Below, piece after piece: positions 7,175-13,752 of a stretch of 23,963 nucleotides of DNA. Below the pieces are notes generated by a model. That model was not told the DNA's origin. It saw only the letters and a program-made list of their open reading frames with translations, and made no database searches. Where the stretch lies: positions 1-23,963 of the IMG/VR virus record IMGVR_UViG_3300037485_001400, one strand, 5' to 3'. Position 1 is the first letter of the stretch. Every line of letters starts with the position of its first letter. Position numbers and translations under genes: made by a program. The DNA comes from a virus.

Positions 7175-7559
7175 AAATTAATTTTGCATTTCCCTTAATG
7201 TTATACTGCATAGCAAGTCTGCAATAATAATTCCTGCTGGATAATATTTCGAGTACCCATTTCCAGTCTGGACCAAATTCTTGTTCGAGAAATATATGTA
7301 TCGAATACGATTCTTCAGTGTAAACCGAGTGTACTCCAGTAATAGTTGGTTTCACGAACCTAACTCGCTTTAGATATGACTCTCTACTTTCGAGAGTCAG
7401 CTCATACGTTTCAACAAACCGATAATCCTCATTGAGAACGAAAGCTGCACGAATATAATACTCATTATTGATACCCATCGCGATTGGTCTTTTCGAGACA
7501 CTATAATAAACTGCAACATCAGTCTCGCAAGGTAGTATCTTGAGTTCAGGATTTTGCAT
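7134..7559 (-). CDS. Unknown early protein
   Basis: A 141-residue protein starting MQNPELKILPCETDVAVYYS. It looks beta-rich in the first 75 residues (YYIRAAFVLNEDYRFVETYELTL is the longest such stretch), with helices near the end. GGTGG lies seven bases before the ATG. The start overlaps the upstream gene by 14 bases and the stop lies inside the resolvase gene. I recognise no family, and no membrane segment, signal or catalytic motif is visible. Confidence 0.6.
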   Translation of the reverse strand: MQNPELKILPCETDVAVYYSVSKRPIAMGINNEYYIRAAFVLNEDYRFVETYELTLESRESYLKRVRFVKPTITGVHSVYTEESYSIHIFLEQEFGPDWKWVLEILSSRNYYCRLAMQYNIKGNAKLIYEKTKSAIAAWAA

Positions 7560-7740
7560 TTATGACCACCTGTTTAGCATACCTGACCGTAGTCCAAAAC
7601 TTTTGAAAATGGGTACTAACGGCATCAGGTGCATTATTTAACTTGTGATATGCACTCTTATACTTATCAGAATGAATAAAATCTTCAATAGCTTCAATAA
7701 GGATTTCGTGTTCAAGATCCGTAACAACAATAGTTTTCAT
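7546..7740 (-). CDS. Small unknown helical protein
   Basis: A 64-residue protein starting MKTIVVTDLEHEILIEAIEDFIHS. It looks like one strand followed by two or three helices. GAGGG lies right before the ATG, which overlaps the upstream stop codon (ATGA). The small size and tight packing fit an accessory early phage protein. No family is recognised. Confidence 0.6.
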   Translation of the reverse strand: MKTIVVTDLEHEILIEAIEDFIHSDKYKSAYHKLNNAPDAVSTHFQKFWTTVRYAKQVVINAKS

Positions 7741-7955
7741 CCCTCGACCTTTCTATAGTGTCCATCTTTGGACAGTTCGAATTTTTGTCCCAACCCTAAT
7801 CCGAGTCTACCACCGTAAGATTCGAAACAAATATTACAAACGAGACCCCAAATAGGATTTCCACATATATGGACTTTTGCATCAAAAAACACTTGCCCTA
7901 TTGTGGCTCCACAAATATCACAATCTTGAGGTGGCGAACCAATCCATTCTTTCAT
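7737..7955 (-). CDS. Small phage zinc-ribbon protein
   Basis: A 72-residue protein starting MKEWIGSPPQDCDICG. Two CxxC pairs, CDIC and CNIC, are separated by about 25 residues and followed by the Gly-rich run GGRLGLGLGQKF. This layout is shared by a common group of short phage proteins with a zinc ribbon and a GLGxGxGQ tail, whose function is not known. The start is the ATG at 7953-7955, with GGGAGG four bases upstream; a GTG at 7967 lies within the binding site itself and is rejected. The leader (GATAACAT, then GTGGGAGG) nearly matches that of the gene just upstream. Confidence 0.7.
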   Translation of the reverse strand: MKEWIGSPPQDCDICGATIGQVFFDAKVHICGNPIWGLVCNICFESYGGRLGLGLGQKFELSKDGHYRKVEG

Positions 7956-7959
7956 AAAA

Positions 7960-7981
7960 CCTCCCACGGTTTATGTTATCG
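7960..7981 (-). promoter_or_regulatory. Conserved leader block, copy 2 (GATAACAT..GTGGGAGG)
   Basis: This block reads GATAACATAAACC then GTGGGAGG just before the ATG at 7955, and pairs with the copy before 8179. It crosses the stop codon of the upstream gene. Only the GTGGGAGG core recurs before the 47-residue gene at 9093. Confidence 0.5.
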
Positions 7982-8179
7982 GTAAATCACTCCTTGTTTC
8001 AAACGTAAAAAATTCTGTGGTAGATGGTGCGCGCAGGTCCCAACTGACAAACCTACGCTCTCATCTGTAAGGACAAATTCGGCAGGTTCTTCACGTCCAA
8101 AAACTTCAAGACACTCAGCACAATCGAACCCATGGTCTACATTGTCTATAGCCCCATTTGCAGCTTCAACTGCAACCAT
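7976..8179 (-). CDS. Small Cys/His protein, possible zinc finger
   Basis: A 67-residue acidic protein starting MVAVEAANGAIDNV. It holds DCAEC and, about 28 residues later, TCAHH; C-x2-C with C-x-H-H could bind one zinc ion. The start is the ATG at 8177-8179, because GGGAGG lies just before it; a GTG 12 bases earlier is part of the binding site. The 5' leader is nearly the same as that of the next gene, another zinc-binding candidate, which suggests shared control. I recognise no family. Confidence 0.6.
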   Translation of the reverse strand: MVAVEAANGAIDNVDHGFDCAECLEVFGREEPAEFVLTDESVGLSVGTCAHHLPQNFLRLKQGVIYR

Positions 8180-8182
8180 ATA

Positions 8183-8206
8183 TCCTCCCACAATTAATGT
8201 TATCCC
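8183..8206 (-). promoter_or_regulatory. Conserved leader block, copy 1 (GATAACAT..GTGGGAGG)
   Basis: The 24 bases before the ATG at 8179 hold GATAACATTAATT followed directly by GTGGGAGG. The same block, with changes only in the AT-rich middle, lies before the next gene at 7955. The GTGGGAGG part is the ribosome binding site. The conserved upstream half goes beyond what a binding site needs and may set RNA structure or bind a regulator. Confidence 0.5.
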
Positions 8207-8278
8207 TTCTGCGTTTCACGGGCTTAGGACCGTCTTTGGCCGCATTAGATACATCCCCGGTCTATTGTTAATTGTCAG

Positions 8279-8749
8279 TTACGACACTTTACGAACAATA
8301 ACGCCTACCATCTTATCTGCTCTGGCGAGAATAACGTCTGCTGTTTTAGCCGGGAACAGATAAGTCTCCCCCTCTTTCGTTGAATTTACTTTCGAACCGA
8401 ACTTCTTGCAAAACCCGGAAACAAATTCCCGGTAATTCGGAGATGCTTCTTTTGTAAAAGAAACGATAATCTGGATACCTTTAGCCGTTGCAACCTTTTC
8501 ATCGGCCTTAATTTCATACTGATCGAAATCCAGAATTTTTCTGGCCTTTTCCAAGGTTTCCATAGCAACAAGATCCAGGTTCTCTTCGGCCAGTTCTGTC
8601 GCATCCCTTAACGTAGAAAAACAATCGTCCCTGAAACGTCTGACGATTTCTTCAGCCGTATTTTCGGATGCAAAATTTACTAAACCGATACCGAACCCTT
8701 TAAACTGTGCAGGTTTCTTCTCGCCCGTGACTTTTGCTGTCTTTGCCAT
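8279..8749 (-). CDS. Unknown early protein, probably well expressed
   Basis: A 156-residue protein starting MAKTAKVTGEKKPAQFKG. The N-terminus is basic and the body looks helical (AEEIVRRFRDDCFSTLRDATELAEENL, given here in part), with a strand-rich end (GIQIIVSFTKEA, YLFPAKTADVILARAD). AAAGGAG lies seven bases before the ATG. The gene is the first one after a promoter with a perfect -35 box (8926-8931). It is GC-richer than its neighbours, like the single-strand-binding gene at 609-1397. Early position, strong promoter and codon use suggest an abundant protein. I do not recognise the family; a DNA-binding or host-takeover role is only a guess. Confidence 0.65.
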   Translation of the reverse strand: MAKTAKVTGEKKPAQFKGFGIGLVNFASENTAEEIVRRFRDDCFSTLRDATELAEENLDLVAMETLEKARKILDFDQYEIKADEKVATAKGIQIIVSFTKEASPNYREFVSGFCKKFGSKVNSTKEGETYLFPAKTADVILARADKMVGVIVRKVS

Positions 8750-8861
8750 AATAATTCTCCTTTAGAAAATAGTTAGATATAAAAAATTGTTTGTTAGGTA
8801 CTAAAGAGAAAACAGGTAGACAATCAACAAGCCAAAAAATACCTAAAACTGGATAGGCGGC

Positions 8862-8882
8862 ACCTTGCAAAAAGAACAAGGT
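8862..8882 (-). other. Hairpin in 5' leader
   Basis: ACCTTG (77-82 of this hundred, read on the minus strand) and CAAGGT (62-67) can form a six-pair stem with a nine-base loop. It lies in the leader between the promoter at 8903-8931 and the ATG at 8749. It lacks a T-tract, so it is not a terminator on this strand. It may stabilise or regulate the leader RNA. Confidence 0.3.
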
Positions 8883-8902
8883 ACAAACGTTACCATGTGC
8901 AC

Positions 8903-8931
8903 GGTATAATTTGGGCGACCGGGGATGTCAA
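8903..8931 (-). promoter_or_regulatory. Sigma-70-like promoter before the early genes
   Basis: On the minus strand a perfect TTGACA (8926-8931) is followed after 17 bases by TATACC (8903-8908). It points toward the gene at 8749 and the leftward early cluster. The start of transcription would fall near 8895. A dyad, ACCGTG-CA-CATGGT (8892-8905), overlaps the -10 box and the start; five of six arm positions pair. Such a site would suit a repressor, though none is identified. Confidence 0.6.
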
Positions 8932-8949
8932 AGAACAAATAAGTATTTA

Positions 8950-9093
8950 TTACTTACTATATCGATTCAAAAATTGTTCTAATTTCTTCTGGGAAAAATA
9001 AGCTGTAACACGGGAACCAGTTTTGCGATTTCTAACTGTAATCTGAAGTTTTCCTGTCTTTTTACTCTTTTCAATACTGAAGACGTAATTCAT
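8950..9093 (-). CDS. Small basic protein, 47 residues
   Basis: A short gene starting MNYVFSIEKSKKTGK and ending LEQFLNRYSK. GTGGGAGG lies five bases before the ATG, matching the binding sites of the genes at 8179 and 7955. The protein is strongly basic (over ten Lys and Arg). The pattern of two strands and a helix (KLQITVRNRKTGSRVTAYFS, then QKKLEQFLNRY) could be a small nucleic-acid-binding fold. It sits in the control region, ahead of the promoter at 8903-8931, so its own transcript must start further right, perhaps at 9538-9567. No family is recognised. Its size makes it easy to miss. Confidence 0.7.
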   Translation of the reverse strand: MNYVFSIEKSKKTGKLQITVRNRKTGSRVTAYFSQKKLEQFLNRYSK

Positions 9094-9129
9094 ACTTCCT
9101 CCCACAGAAGTTAGTTGTTACTATACCTT

Positions 9130-9158
9130 AAGACTTTACTGTATTCTTTAGAAGTCTT
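9130..9158. other. Inverted repeat in the control region
   Basis: AAGACTT (9130-9136) and AAGTCTT (9152-9158) form a seven-pair stem with a 15-base loop. It lies just before the 47-residue gene on the minus strand. It could fold in the leader RNA or act as a binding site; it has no strong GC stem and no T-tract. Confidence 0.3.
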
Positions 9159-9203
9159 TAGGCCGTTTATTCTGTTTGTTTCTACCTTCTTTTAGCCTTG
9201 TTT

Positions 9204-9217
9204 ATACATACATACAT
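9204..9217. repeat. Tetranucleotide repeat (ATAC)3
   Basis: Three tandem ATAC units followed by AT lie in the AT-rich control region. It may be a simple slippage-prone repeat; no coding frame uses it. Confidence 0.6.
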
Positions 9218-9411
9218 CTAACCTACCCCATAAATATACCTTACATACACATAAAGAACAACTAAAAAAATAGACAGTCTAACATATTTTTAGCGGTTAT
9301 TAGGCTAAATCTACGTAAGTTATTGTATTTTATAGACTTACAAAGACCTATAAAAACAGGCCGTTTCTCTATTATTTGTAAATTTTACAGAAATGGACAG
9401 GTTTATCTACA

Positions 9412-9432
9412 TAAAACGCCTTAAAAACGCCT
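9412..9432. repeat. Iteron-like repeat, copy 1 of a 21-base direct repeat
   Basis: A 21-base unit made of two half-units, TAAAACGCCT and TAAAAACGCCT, recurs exactly at 9480-9500, 68 bases away. The half-units are 10 and 11 bases long, close to one helical turn, so bound proteins would line up on one face of the DNA. This is typical of iterons or clustered operators. Confidence 0.6.
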
Positions 9433-9448
9433 AATATACGCTACTCTG

Positions 9449-9464
9449 TACCTACCTACCTACC
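9449..9464. repeat. Tetranucleotide repeat (TACC)4
   Basis: Four tandem TACC units lie between the two copies of the 21-base repeat. They lie in no coding frame I can support and could vary in number by slippage. Confidence 0.65.
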
Positions 9465-9479
9465 TATAGAATAGAGCCT

Positions 9480-9500
9480 TAAAACGCCTTAAAAACGCCT
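9480..9500. repeat. Iteron-like repeat, copy 2 of a 21-base direct repeat
   Basis: An exact copy of the 21 bases at 9412-9432. Here the run is longer, because GAGCCT just before it adds a third GCCTTAAAA-type unit (GCCTTAAAAC, GCCTTAAAAAC, GCCTTATTTT). Confidence 0.6.
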
Positions 9501-9537
9501 TATTTTAAACATAGAATTATTAGGTAGTATATACTGT

Positions 9538-9567
9538 ATTATAAAGGATAAGCTTATTTTTTATCAA
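9538..9567 (-). promoter_or_regulatory. Sigma-70-like promoter in the control region
   Basis: On the minus strand TTGATA (9562-9567) and a perfect TATAAT (9538-9543) are separated by 18 bases. Transcription would start near 9530 and run through the iteron-like repeats toward the 47-residue gene. It is placed just after the late-operon terminator, as expected for an independent early transcript. The leader would be more than 400 bases long, which is unusual and could leave room for a structured RNA. Confidence 0.5.
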
Positions 9568-9670
9568 TAGATATATAGATAGGTATACAGGGTATTTACT
9601 TTAAGGCATTCTTATGTCAAATCGGCTTTTTTACATAGGTAAATTTGAAGATAATTCTTTAAAATAAAGA

Positions 9671-9699
9671 AGGTTATAGACGGATGATTTCTATAACCT
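9671..9699 (-). terminator. Rho-independent terminator of the late genes
   Basis: AGGTTATAGA (9671-9680) and TCTATAACCT (9690-9699) form a perfect ten-pair stem with a nine-base loop. On the minus strand it is followed by TCTTTATTTT, a T-rich tail. It lies 40 bases after the stop of the holin-like gene, so it probably ends the long leftward late transcript. The stem is AT-rich but long. Confidence 0.7.
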
Positions 9700-9738
9700 C
9701 CCGAAGCAGCCAACCATTCGCGGCACGAAAAATGACTG

Positions 9739-9933
9739 CTAAGAAGATTCAATTTCCTTAGTATCGCCATTCACTCTGGAAGAACAATAGCTTTTTAGCG
9801 ATTGCATTGCCTTCGTATTGTTCTCAATAATCGAAATCAGCTTCTTCTGCAAGAACAATACATCGTAGATTAGGATAGCAGACATAACCCCCAATGCACC
9901 AAAGTTAGTCAACTCCTTCATTAAACTTTCCAT
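9739..9933 (-). CDS. Holin-like small membrane protein
   Basis: A 64-residue protein starting MESLMKELTNFG. One hydrophobic segment (about residues 12-29, GALGVMSAILIYDVLFLQ) is followed by a charged amphipathic helix (KKLISIIENNTKAMQSL) and a polar tail. One-helix proteins of this form at the end of phage late genes are often holins or holin-like; they let endolysin reach the cell wall. No endolysin lies in this window, so the link to lysis is inferred. The start at 9933 is chosen because AGGAG lies six bases before it; an ATG at 9939 touches the binding site. A terminator follows the gene. Confidence 0.55.
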   Translation of the reverse strand: MESLMKELTNFGALGVMSAILIYDVLFLQKKLISIIENNTKAMQSLKSYCSSRVNGDTKEIESS

Positions 9934-9975
9934 TCTCATCTCCTATTAATTAAGTTGAATTACCTATCGTCTATC

Positions 9976-12900
9976 CTACAGAATTGATCTCCACGCACCA
10001 CCTACAAATTCATACAAAGCACCAACTGCTGCCAATGGAATATTCGTTGACGGCGTAGCTCCTTTCAGGTCGTAAGAGTTAGCCCCTCCCCCAGCGGTGA
10101 GTAGCATACCACTTCCAGTACCTTCACCGGTAGCTTTAATCCCACTACCATTGCCACCAGAAGAAGTTGCAACCAAAGCATCACCGGCACTGTTTACGAT
10201 ATTAAGCTTTTTCAGATTCAGGGTTGCATTATTACCAGTAGTAAGTTGACCGTCTATCGATACTATGTTAGCATCAACTGTACCTGCACCACCAGCATCT
10301 GATAACGCTTTACCAGCTGTACCAGCTGTCGTATGACCCGACAGAGCTTCATCCCACACAGCATCAGCAATTGCAGATGGAGATGAACCTGCACTCGCAT
10401 CTATCAACGCCTTACCTGTACTACCGGCAGTTGAATGACCGGAAGTAGCTTCGTCCCATACACCATCTGCTATTCCATCAACAGTAGGAACCGCAGCAGT
10501 TATACTGGACTTCATTGTAGCGGTAAAATCCCCATTAGTTGGTGCATTAGTCAGATTAGTAACTGTCGTTATAGTGCCGGCAGTAATGTTAGTTGGCGTT
10601 GCTAACCCATTTTGAATCTTGGTAACAGCATCTGCCTTAACGGATGCAGCATTGATAGCATCAGTAGCAATACTTGTTGAAGTTATACCATTAGCTGCAA
10701 CACTTCCGACACTACCTCCTACGTTTCCGGTAACTGATCCAACTGCACCCGTAACTGACGCTGGCGTAGCAGCATTTAAAGATGCCTTCTGTAATGCACC
10801 GAAGTCTATATTACTTTGCGTAACTACATTGACACCTATTTGTGCAGACGAAGTTGATACTGCTGCACCAGCAACATCTACCATGTCAGACTTGACAAGA
10901 GCACTTACACCGGTGCCTGTATAATTCACAGGCTGAGTTGTACCCTGATTTGCATTGATCGTCGTGATACTTGTCGCAGCAACATTGTTCATATTCTTCA
11001 CATTAACATCAAGGATACCCGCAGTCGCTGGAGACGAAACCGCCGTCCCGAGTATCTTGGTCAAATTAGCATCAGCGGTCGGTGTTGAAGCAGTGCACGC
11101 AGTTGTAATACTTGCTTTTTCAGTTGCATTAAAGTCAGTTGTACCGGCACTCGTTGCATTCTTTACTGACTTAATGTTATTCGAGCCATCAAATTGCAAT
11201 TTATCAGTCTGAGTTTTTATGTCAGATGATTTTGCATCAAGGTTTGTACCTACTATATAACCGGCAGTCCCGGTGCCATAGGCTCCAGGTACAGCAGTTG
11301 ACCAAGGATCACCAGCTGCGGCCGCACTATTAAGTTTTGCACCGGTAGTACCAGCTGTCAAATGACCTGCGATAGCCTCGTCCCATACCGCATCAGCTAT
11401 AGTCGCTGGAGAAGAACCACTTGCAGCATCAGCTAAGGCTTTTCCAGATGATCCAGCCGTAGTATGCCCACCTAATTGTTCATCCCAGACAGCATCAGCT
11501 ATATCAGCTACAGCTGGCACACCTCCTGATGCTGATACTACATTCACGCCTATCTGGGCAATCGACGTACTTACTGAAGCACCAACTATATCACGTAAAT
11601 CAGCAGGCACTTTTCCAGCAGAGTGAGTTGTTAAAGTTATACCGTCAACCTGGACGAGATTCGATTTTACAACACCGCCCGAAACGTCAACTTGACCTGT
11701 CCCGCCACCGACAGATAGAAGCACACTCGTACCTATATCTCTTGCAGCAACAGGGGTAGTCCCACATTGAACCATGTTGACACCTAACTGAGCAATTGTA
11801 GTTGACACAGCAGACCCAGCAATGTACCTTAAATCACCAGGCATCATACCTACAGCATGAGTTGTAAGATTACTGCCGTCTATTTGTACAGTATTAGAGG
11901 CCACTACTCCAGTGTTGAGTGATACTTGACCAGTCCCGGTCCCTGGGGAGAGAAGGACACTCGCTCCAATATCTCTTCCGGTTTGGGCAGTTCCGCCGAT
12001 GTTCACGGCGTTGACACCAATTTGAGCAGCCGATGTACTTACGGCAGCTCCTGCAATATCTACCATATCGGATTTCACATAAGCGGTTGCACCAGTACCA
12101 GTGTAATTGGTAGGTTGAGTGGTTCCTTGATTAGCATTGACAGTAGTTACTGAAGTAGTTGCAACATTATTAATATTCTTTACATTGACATCCGGTATTC
12201 CAGCAGTCGCAGGAGTTGCAACTGTAGTGCCATTCCATTTGGTGACATTTACAGCTTGATCGGCGGCCAACGAATACCCTGTTTTATCATTATTAATACC
12301 AACTTCAACATCACCAAGTCCACGAATAATGTAAACTGACGTATTATCGGGTGTAGTGCCCCAACCATCGGCTACTGTAGCAAGTTTTGACGCACCAACA
12401 TATTGCTTAATGACTCTTGCTTGACCCGCTCCAGTTCCTCCAACTATTTGAACGATAGCCCCATCATAAAAATCATTAACTGCTGAAGTCCCAGCCCTAA
12501 GTGTGATAGTTGTTCCTGCTCCTGTTTGTGCTGTACCCGAATCGCAAAGAGCCATATTTTGACCCATCGTTCCGTCAGCAACAAAACTCGATCGAGCCGC
12601 ACCCCAAACACCAGCAGCTATTTCAGTTACTGCATCGGCAGCTAATTCACTTGCACCAATCGCATCCGCAGCTATAGCAGTAGCATCTATCGCGCCAGCA
12701 GCAAACTTAGCACTCGTGATAGCTCCGGTTGCAATCGAAGTTGCTGTAATAGTATTAGCACCAAGTGTGCTGATCGTCGGAGTTGAAGCTGTACAAGCGG
12801 TAGTAACTGAAGTCTTCATCGTTGCAGTTAGATCGCCATTTGTAGGAGCATTCGTTAAATTAGTAACTGTGGTAATTACTCCAGCAGTGATATTTGTTGG

Positions 12901-13740
12901 GGTTGCAAGCCCATTTTGGATCTTAGTTACTGCATCTGCTTTAACCGAAGCTGCATTAATTGCATCAGTTGCTATTGAAGTGGCTGTTATTCCATTTGCC
13001 GCAATAGATCCAACTGCACCTGTGACACTACCTACTGCACCAGTAACCGACGCTGGAGTGGCCGCGTTTAATGAGGTTTTCTGGAGTGCACCAAAATCAA
13101 TATTGGCCCGAGTCACTACGTTGACTCCAAGCTGAGCACTTGCAGTATTAACTGCTGCACCAGCGATATTAACCAGATTGACTCCAAGCTGAGCAGTCGA
13201 TGTCGAAACAGCAGCATTCGCGATATTCTTCAAGTTTACATCAAGAATACCAGCTGTTGCTGGAGTCGATACAGCCGTTCCAAGAATCTGAGTTGCATTG
13301 GCTTTGACTACACCCGATGTGACGTCTAACTGACCAGTACCCGTACCACTGGAGAGAAGAACACTTGCACCAACGTCTCTTCCAGTGAGCACCGTACCAG
13401 CGAGATGACTGATATTAGCCCTTCCAAGAGAGAATCTTGCAACCACAGTTCCGACAACCGATACTGCATTTACTGTTCCAGTGGTCACTACAACTGAAAA
13501 GTCATTTCCAGTAGCGTAGAAGGTGCCATCTGCTGACGTGTCTACCACCACATGGTGCATTCCAGTTCTTGCATCATAATCGACCGTTAGTGTCACACCT
13601 GATGTACTTTCAGTAGTTGAGTTTTTATAAACTGAAATAACAGGAGTGCCAGCCAATGTTATAGGTGTCCCGTCCGCCTGATGAGTATTAAAGTCAAAAG
13701 ACAGAGTTGTCCCTATTGCTCTATCACCTAAGTTTACCAT
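9976..13740 (-). CDS. Giant repetitive tail fibre or virion surface protein
   Basis: A 1254-residue protein rich in Ala, Thr, Gly, Val and Asn. Residues 1-107 form a beta-rich domain (TTLSFDFNTHQADG, PVISVYKN, GMHHVVVDTSADGTFY) like an Ig-type or baseplate-attachment fold. The rest is built of repeats: VWDExxxGHxTAGxxGKALxDA at about 751, 785, 1094 and 1128, many copies of AAVSTSxAQIGVNVV, and GRDxGASVLLSxGTGTGQ blocks. About 100 residues (213-311) recur at 977-1079. VWDE..GHTTAG and AGDPWSTAVPGAYGTGTAGYIVG motifs are widespread in phage fibre-like proteins. The end, ALYEFVGGAWRSIL, may be a tip. AAAGGA precedes the ATG. Adsorption to the host or fibre structure is the likely role; the receptor is unknown. 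Confidence 0.7.
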   Translation of the reverse strand: MVNLGDRAIGTTLSFDFNTHQADGTPITLAGTPVISVYKNSTTESTSGVTLTVDYDARTGMHHVVVDTSADGTFYATGNDFSVVVTTGTVNAVSVVGTVVARFSLGRANISHLAGTVLTGRDVGASVLLSSGTGTGQLDVTSGVVKANATQILGTAVSTPATAGILDVNLKNIANAAVSTSTAQLGVNLVNIAGAAVNTASAQLGVNVVTRANIDFGALQKTSLNAATPASVTGAVGSVTGAVGSIAANGITATSIATDAINAASVKADAVTKIQNGLATPTNITAGVITTVTNLTNAPTNGDLTATMKTSVTTACTASTPTISTLGANTITATSIATGAITSAKFAAGAIDATAIAADAIGASELAADAVTEIAAGVWGAARSSFVADGTMGQNMALCDSGTAQTGAGTTITLRAGTSAVNDFYDGAIVQIVGGTGAGQARVIKQYVGASKLATVADGWGTTPDNTSVYIIRGLGDVEVGINNDKTGYSLAADQAVNVTKWNGTTVATPATAGIPDVNVKNINNVATTSVTTVNANQGTTQPTNYTGTGATAYVKSDMVDIAGAAVSTSAAQIGVNAVNIGGTAQTGRDIGASVLLSPGTGTGQVSLNTGVVASNTVQIDGSNLTTHAVGMMPGDLRYIAGSAVSTTIAQLGVNMVQCGTTPVAARDIGTSVLLSVGGGTGQVDVSGGVVKSNLVQVDGITLTTHSAGKVPADLRDIVGASVSTSIAQIGVNVVSASGGVPAVADIADAVWDEQLGGHTTAGSSGKALADAASGSSPATIADAVWDEAIAGHLTAGTTGAKLNSAAAAGDPWSTAVPGAYGTGTAGYIVGTNLDAKSSDIKTQTDKLQFDGSNNIKSVKNATSAGTTDFNATEKASITTACTASTPTADANLTKILGTAVSSPATAGILDVNVKNMNNVAATSITTINANQGTTQPVNYTGTGVSALVKSDMVDVAGAAVSTSSAQIGVNVVTQSNIDFGALQKASLNAATPASVTGAVGSVTGNVGGSVGSVAANGITSTSIATDAINAASVKADAVTKIQNGLATPTNITAGTITTVTNLTNAPTNGDFTATMKSSITAAVPTVDGIADGVWDEATSGHSTAGSTGKALIDASAGSSPSAIADAVWDEALSGHTTAGTAGKALSDAGGAGTVDANIVSIDGQLTTGNNATLNLKKLNIVNSAGDALVATSSGGNGSGIKATGEGTGSGMLLTAGGGANSYDLKGATPSTNIPLAAVGALYEFVGGAWRSIL
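10504..10812 (-). repeat. Intragenic repeat, copy B (fibre residues 977-1079)
   Basis: This part encodes a near copy of fibre residues 213-311, with about seven substitutions and a four-residue insertion (GGSV-type) in the Gly/Val run. The DNA differs at about a quarter of positions in the stretch I compared, mostly at third codon positions. Confidence 0.7.
12808..13104 (-). repeat. Intragenic repeat, copy A (fibre residues 213-311)
   Basis: This encodes NIDFGALQK through TNLTNAPTNGDLTATMK, matched closely by residues 977-1079 of the same protein. Copy A lies nearer the N-terminus. The two copies are separated by about 665 residues of other repeats. Confidence 0.7.
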
Positions 13741-13752
13741 AGATCATCCTTT

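Larger units (their letters stand above)
9094..9670. other. AT-rich non-coding control region, candidate origin
   Basis: About 580 bases hold no gene I can support; all frames break into very short pieces without binding sites. The stretch separates the end of the late genes from the early genes. It holds iteron-like repeats (9412-9500), AGGCCGTTT at 9160-9168 and 9358-9366, two tetranucleotide repeats, and a promoter with TATAAT. Low GC, short repeats and the position between gene blocks suit a replication origin or a hub of early control. Nothing here proves which. Confidence 0.45.

Noticed and set aside
7956-8191. GTG starts giving MGG proteins at 7967 and 8191
   Set aside because: These GTG codons are part of the GTGGGAGG binding sites; the ATG codons right after have the correct spacing.
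8192-8278. Possible tiny gene (about 12 codons) or promoter in the gap
   Set aside because: The frame is too short, lacks a binding site, and the promoter-like boxes do not match well at normal spacing.
8250-8929. 12-base match GACCGGGGATGT on opposite strands near 8255 and 8925
   Set aside because: A single 12-base match is expected by chance in a window of this size, and only one of the two lies in a promoter.
9204-9464. Short tandem repeats as a possible CRISPR array
   Set aside because: The units are four bases long with no spacers of uniform size, and no cas operon is present; the Cas4-like gene has phage nuclease context.
10619-13135. Several plus-strand open frames of 75-139 codons
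   Set aside because: All are mirrors of the repetitive fibre gene; low-complexity codons in one strand keep the opposite frames open.
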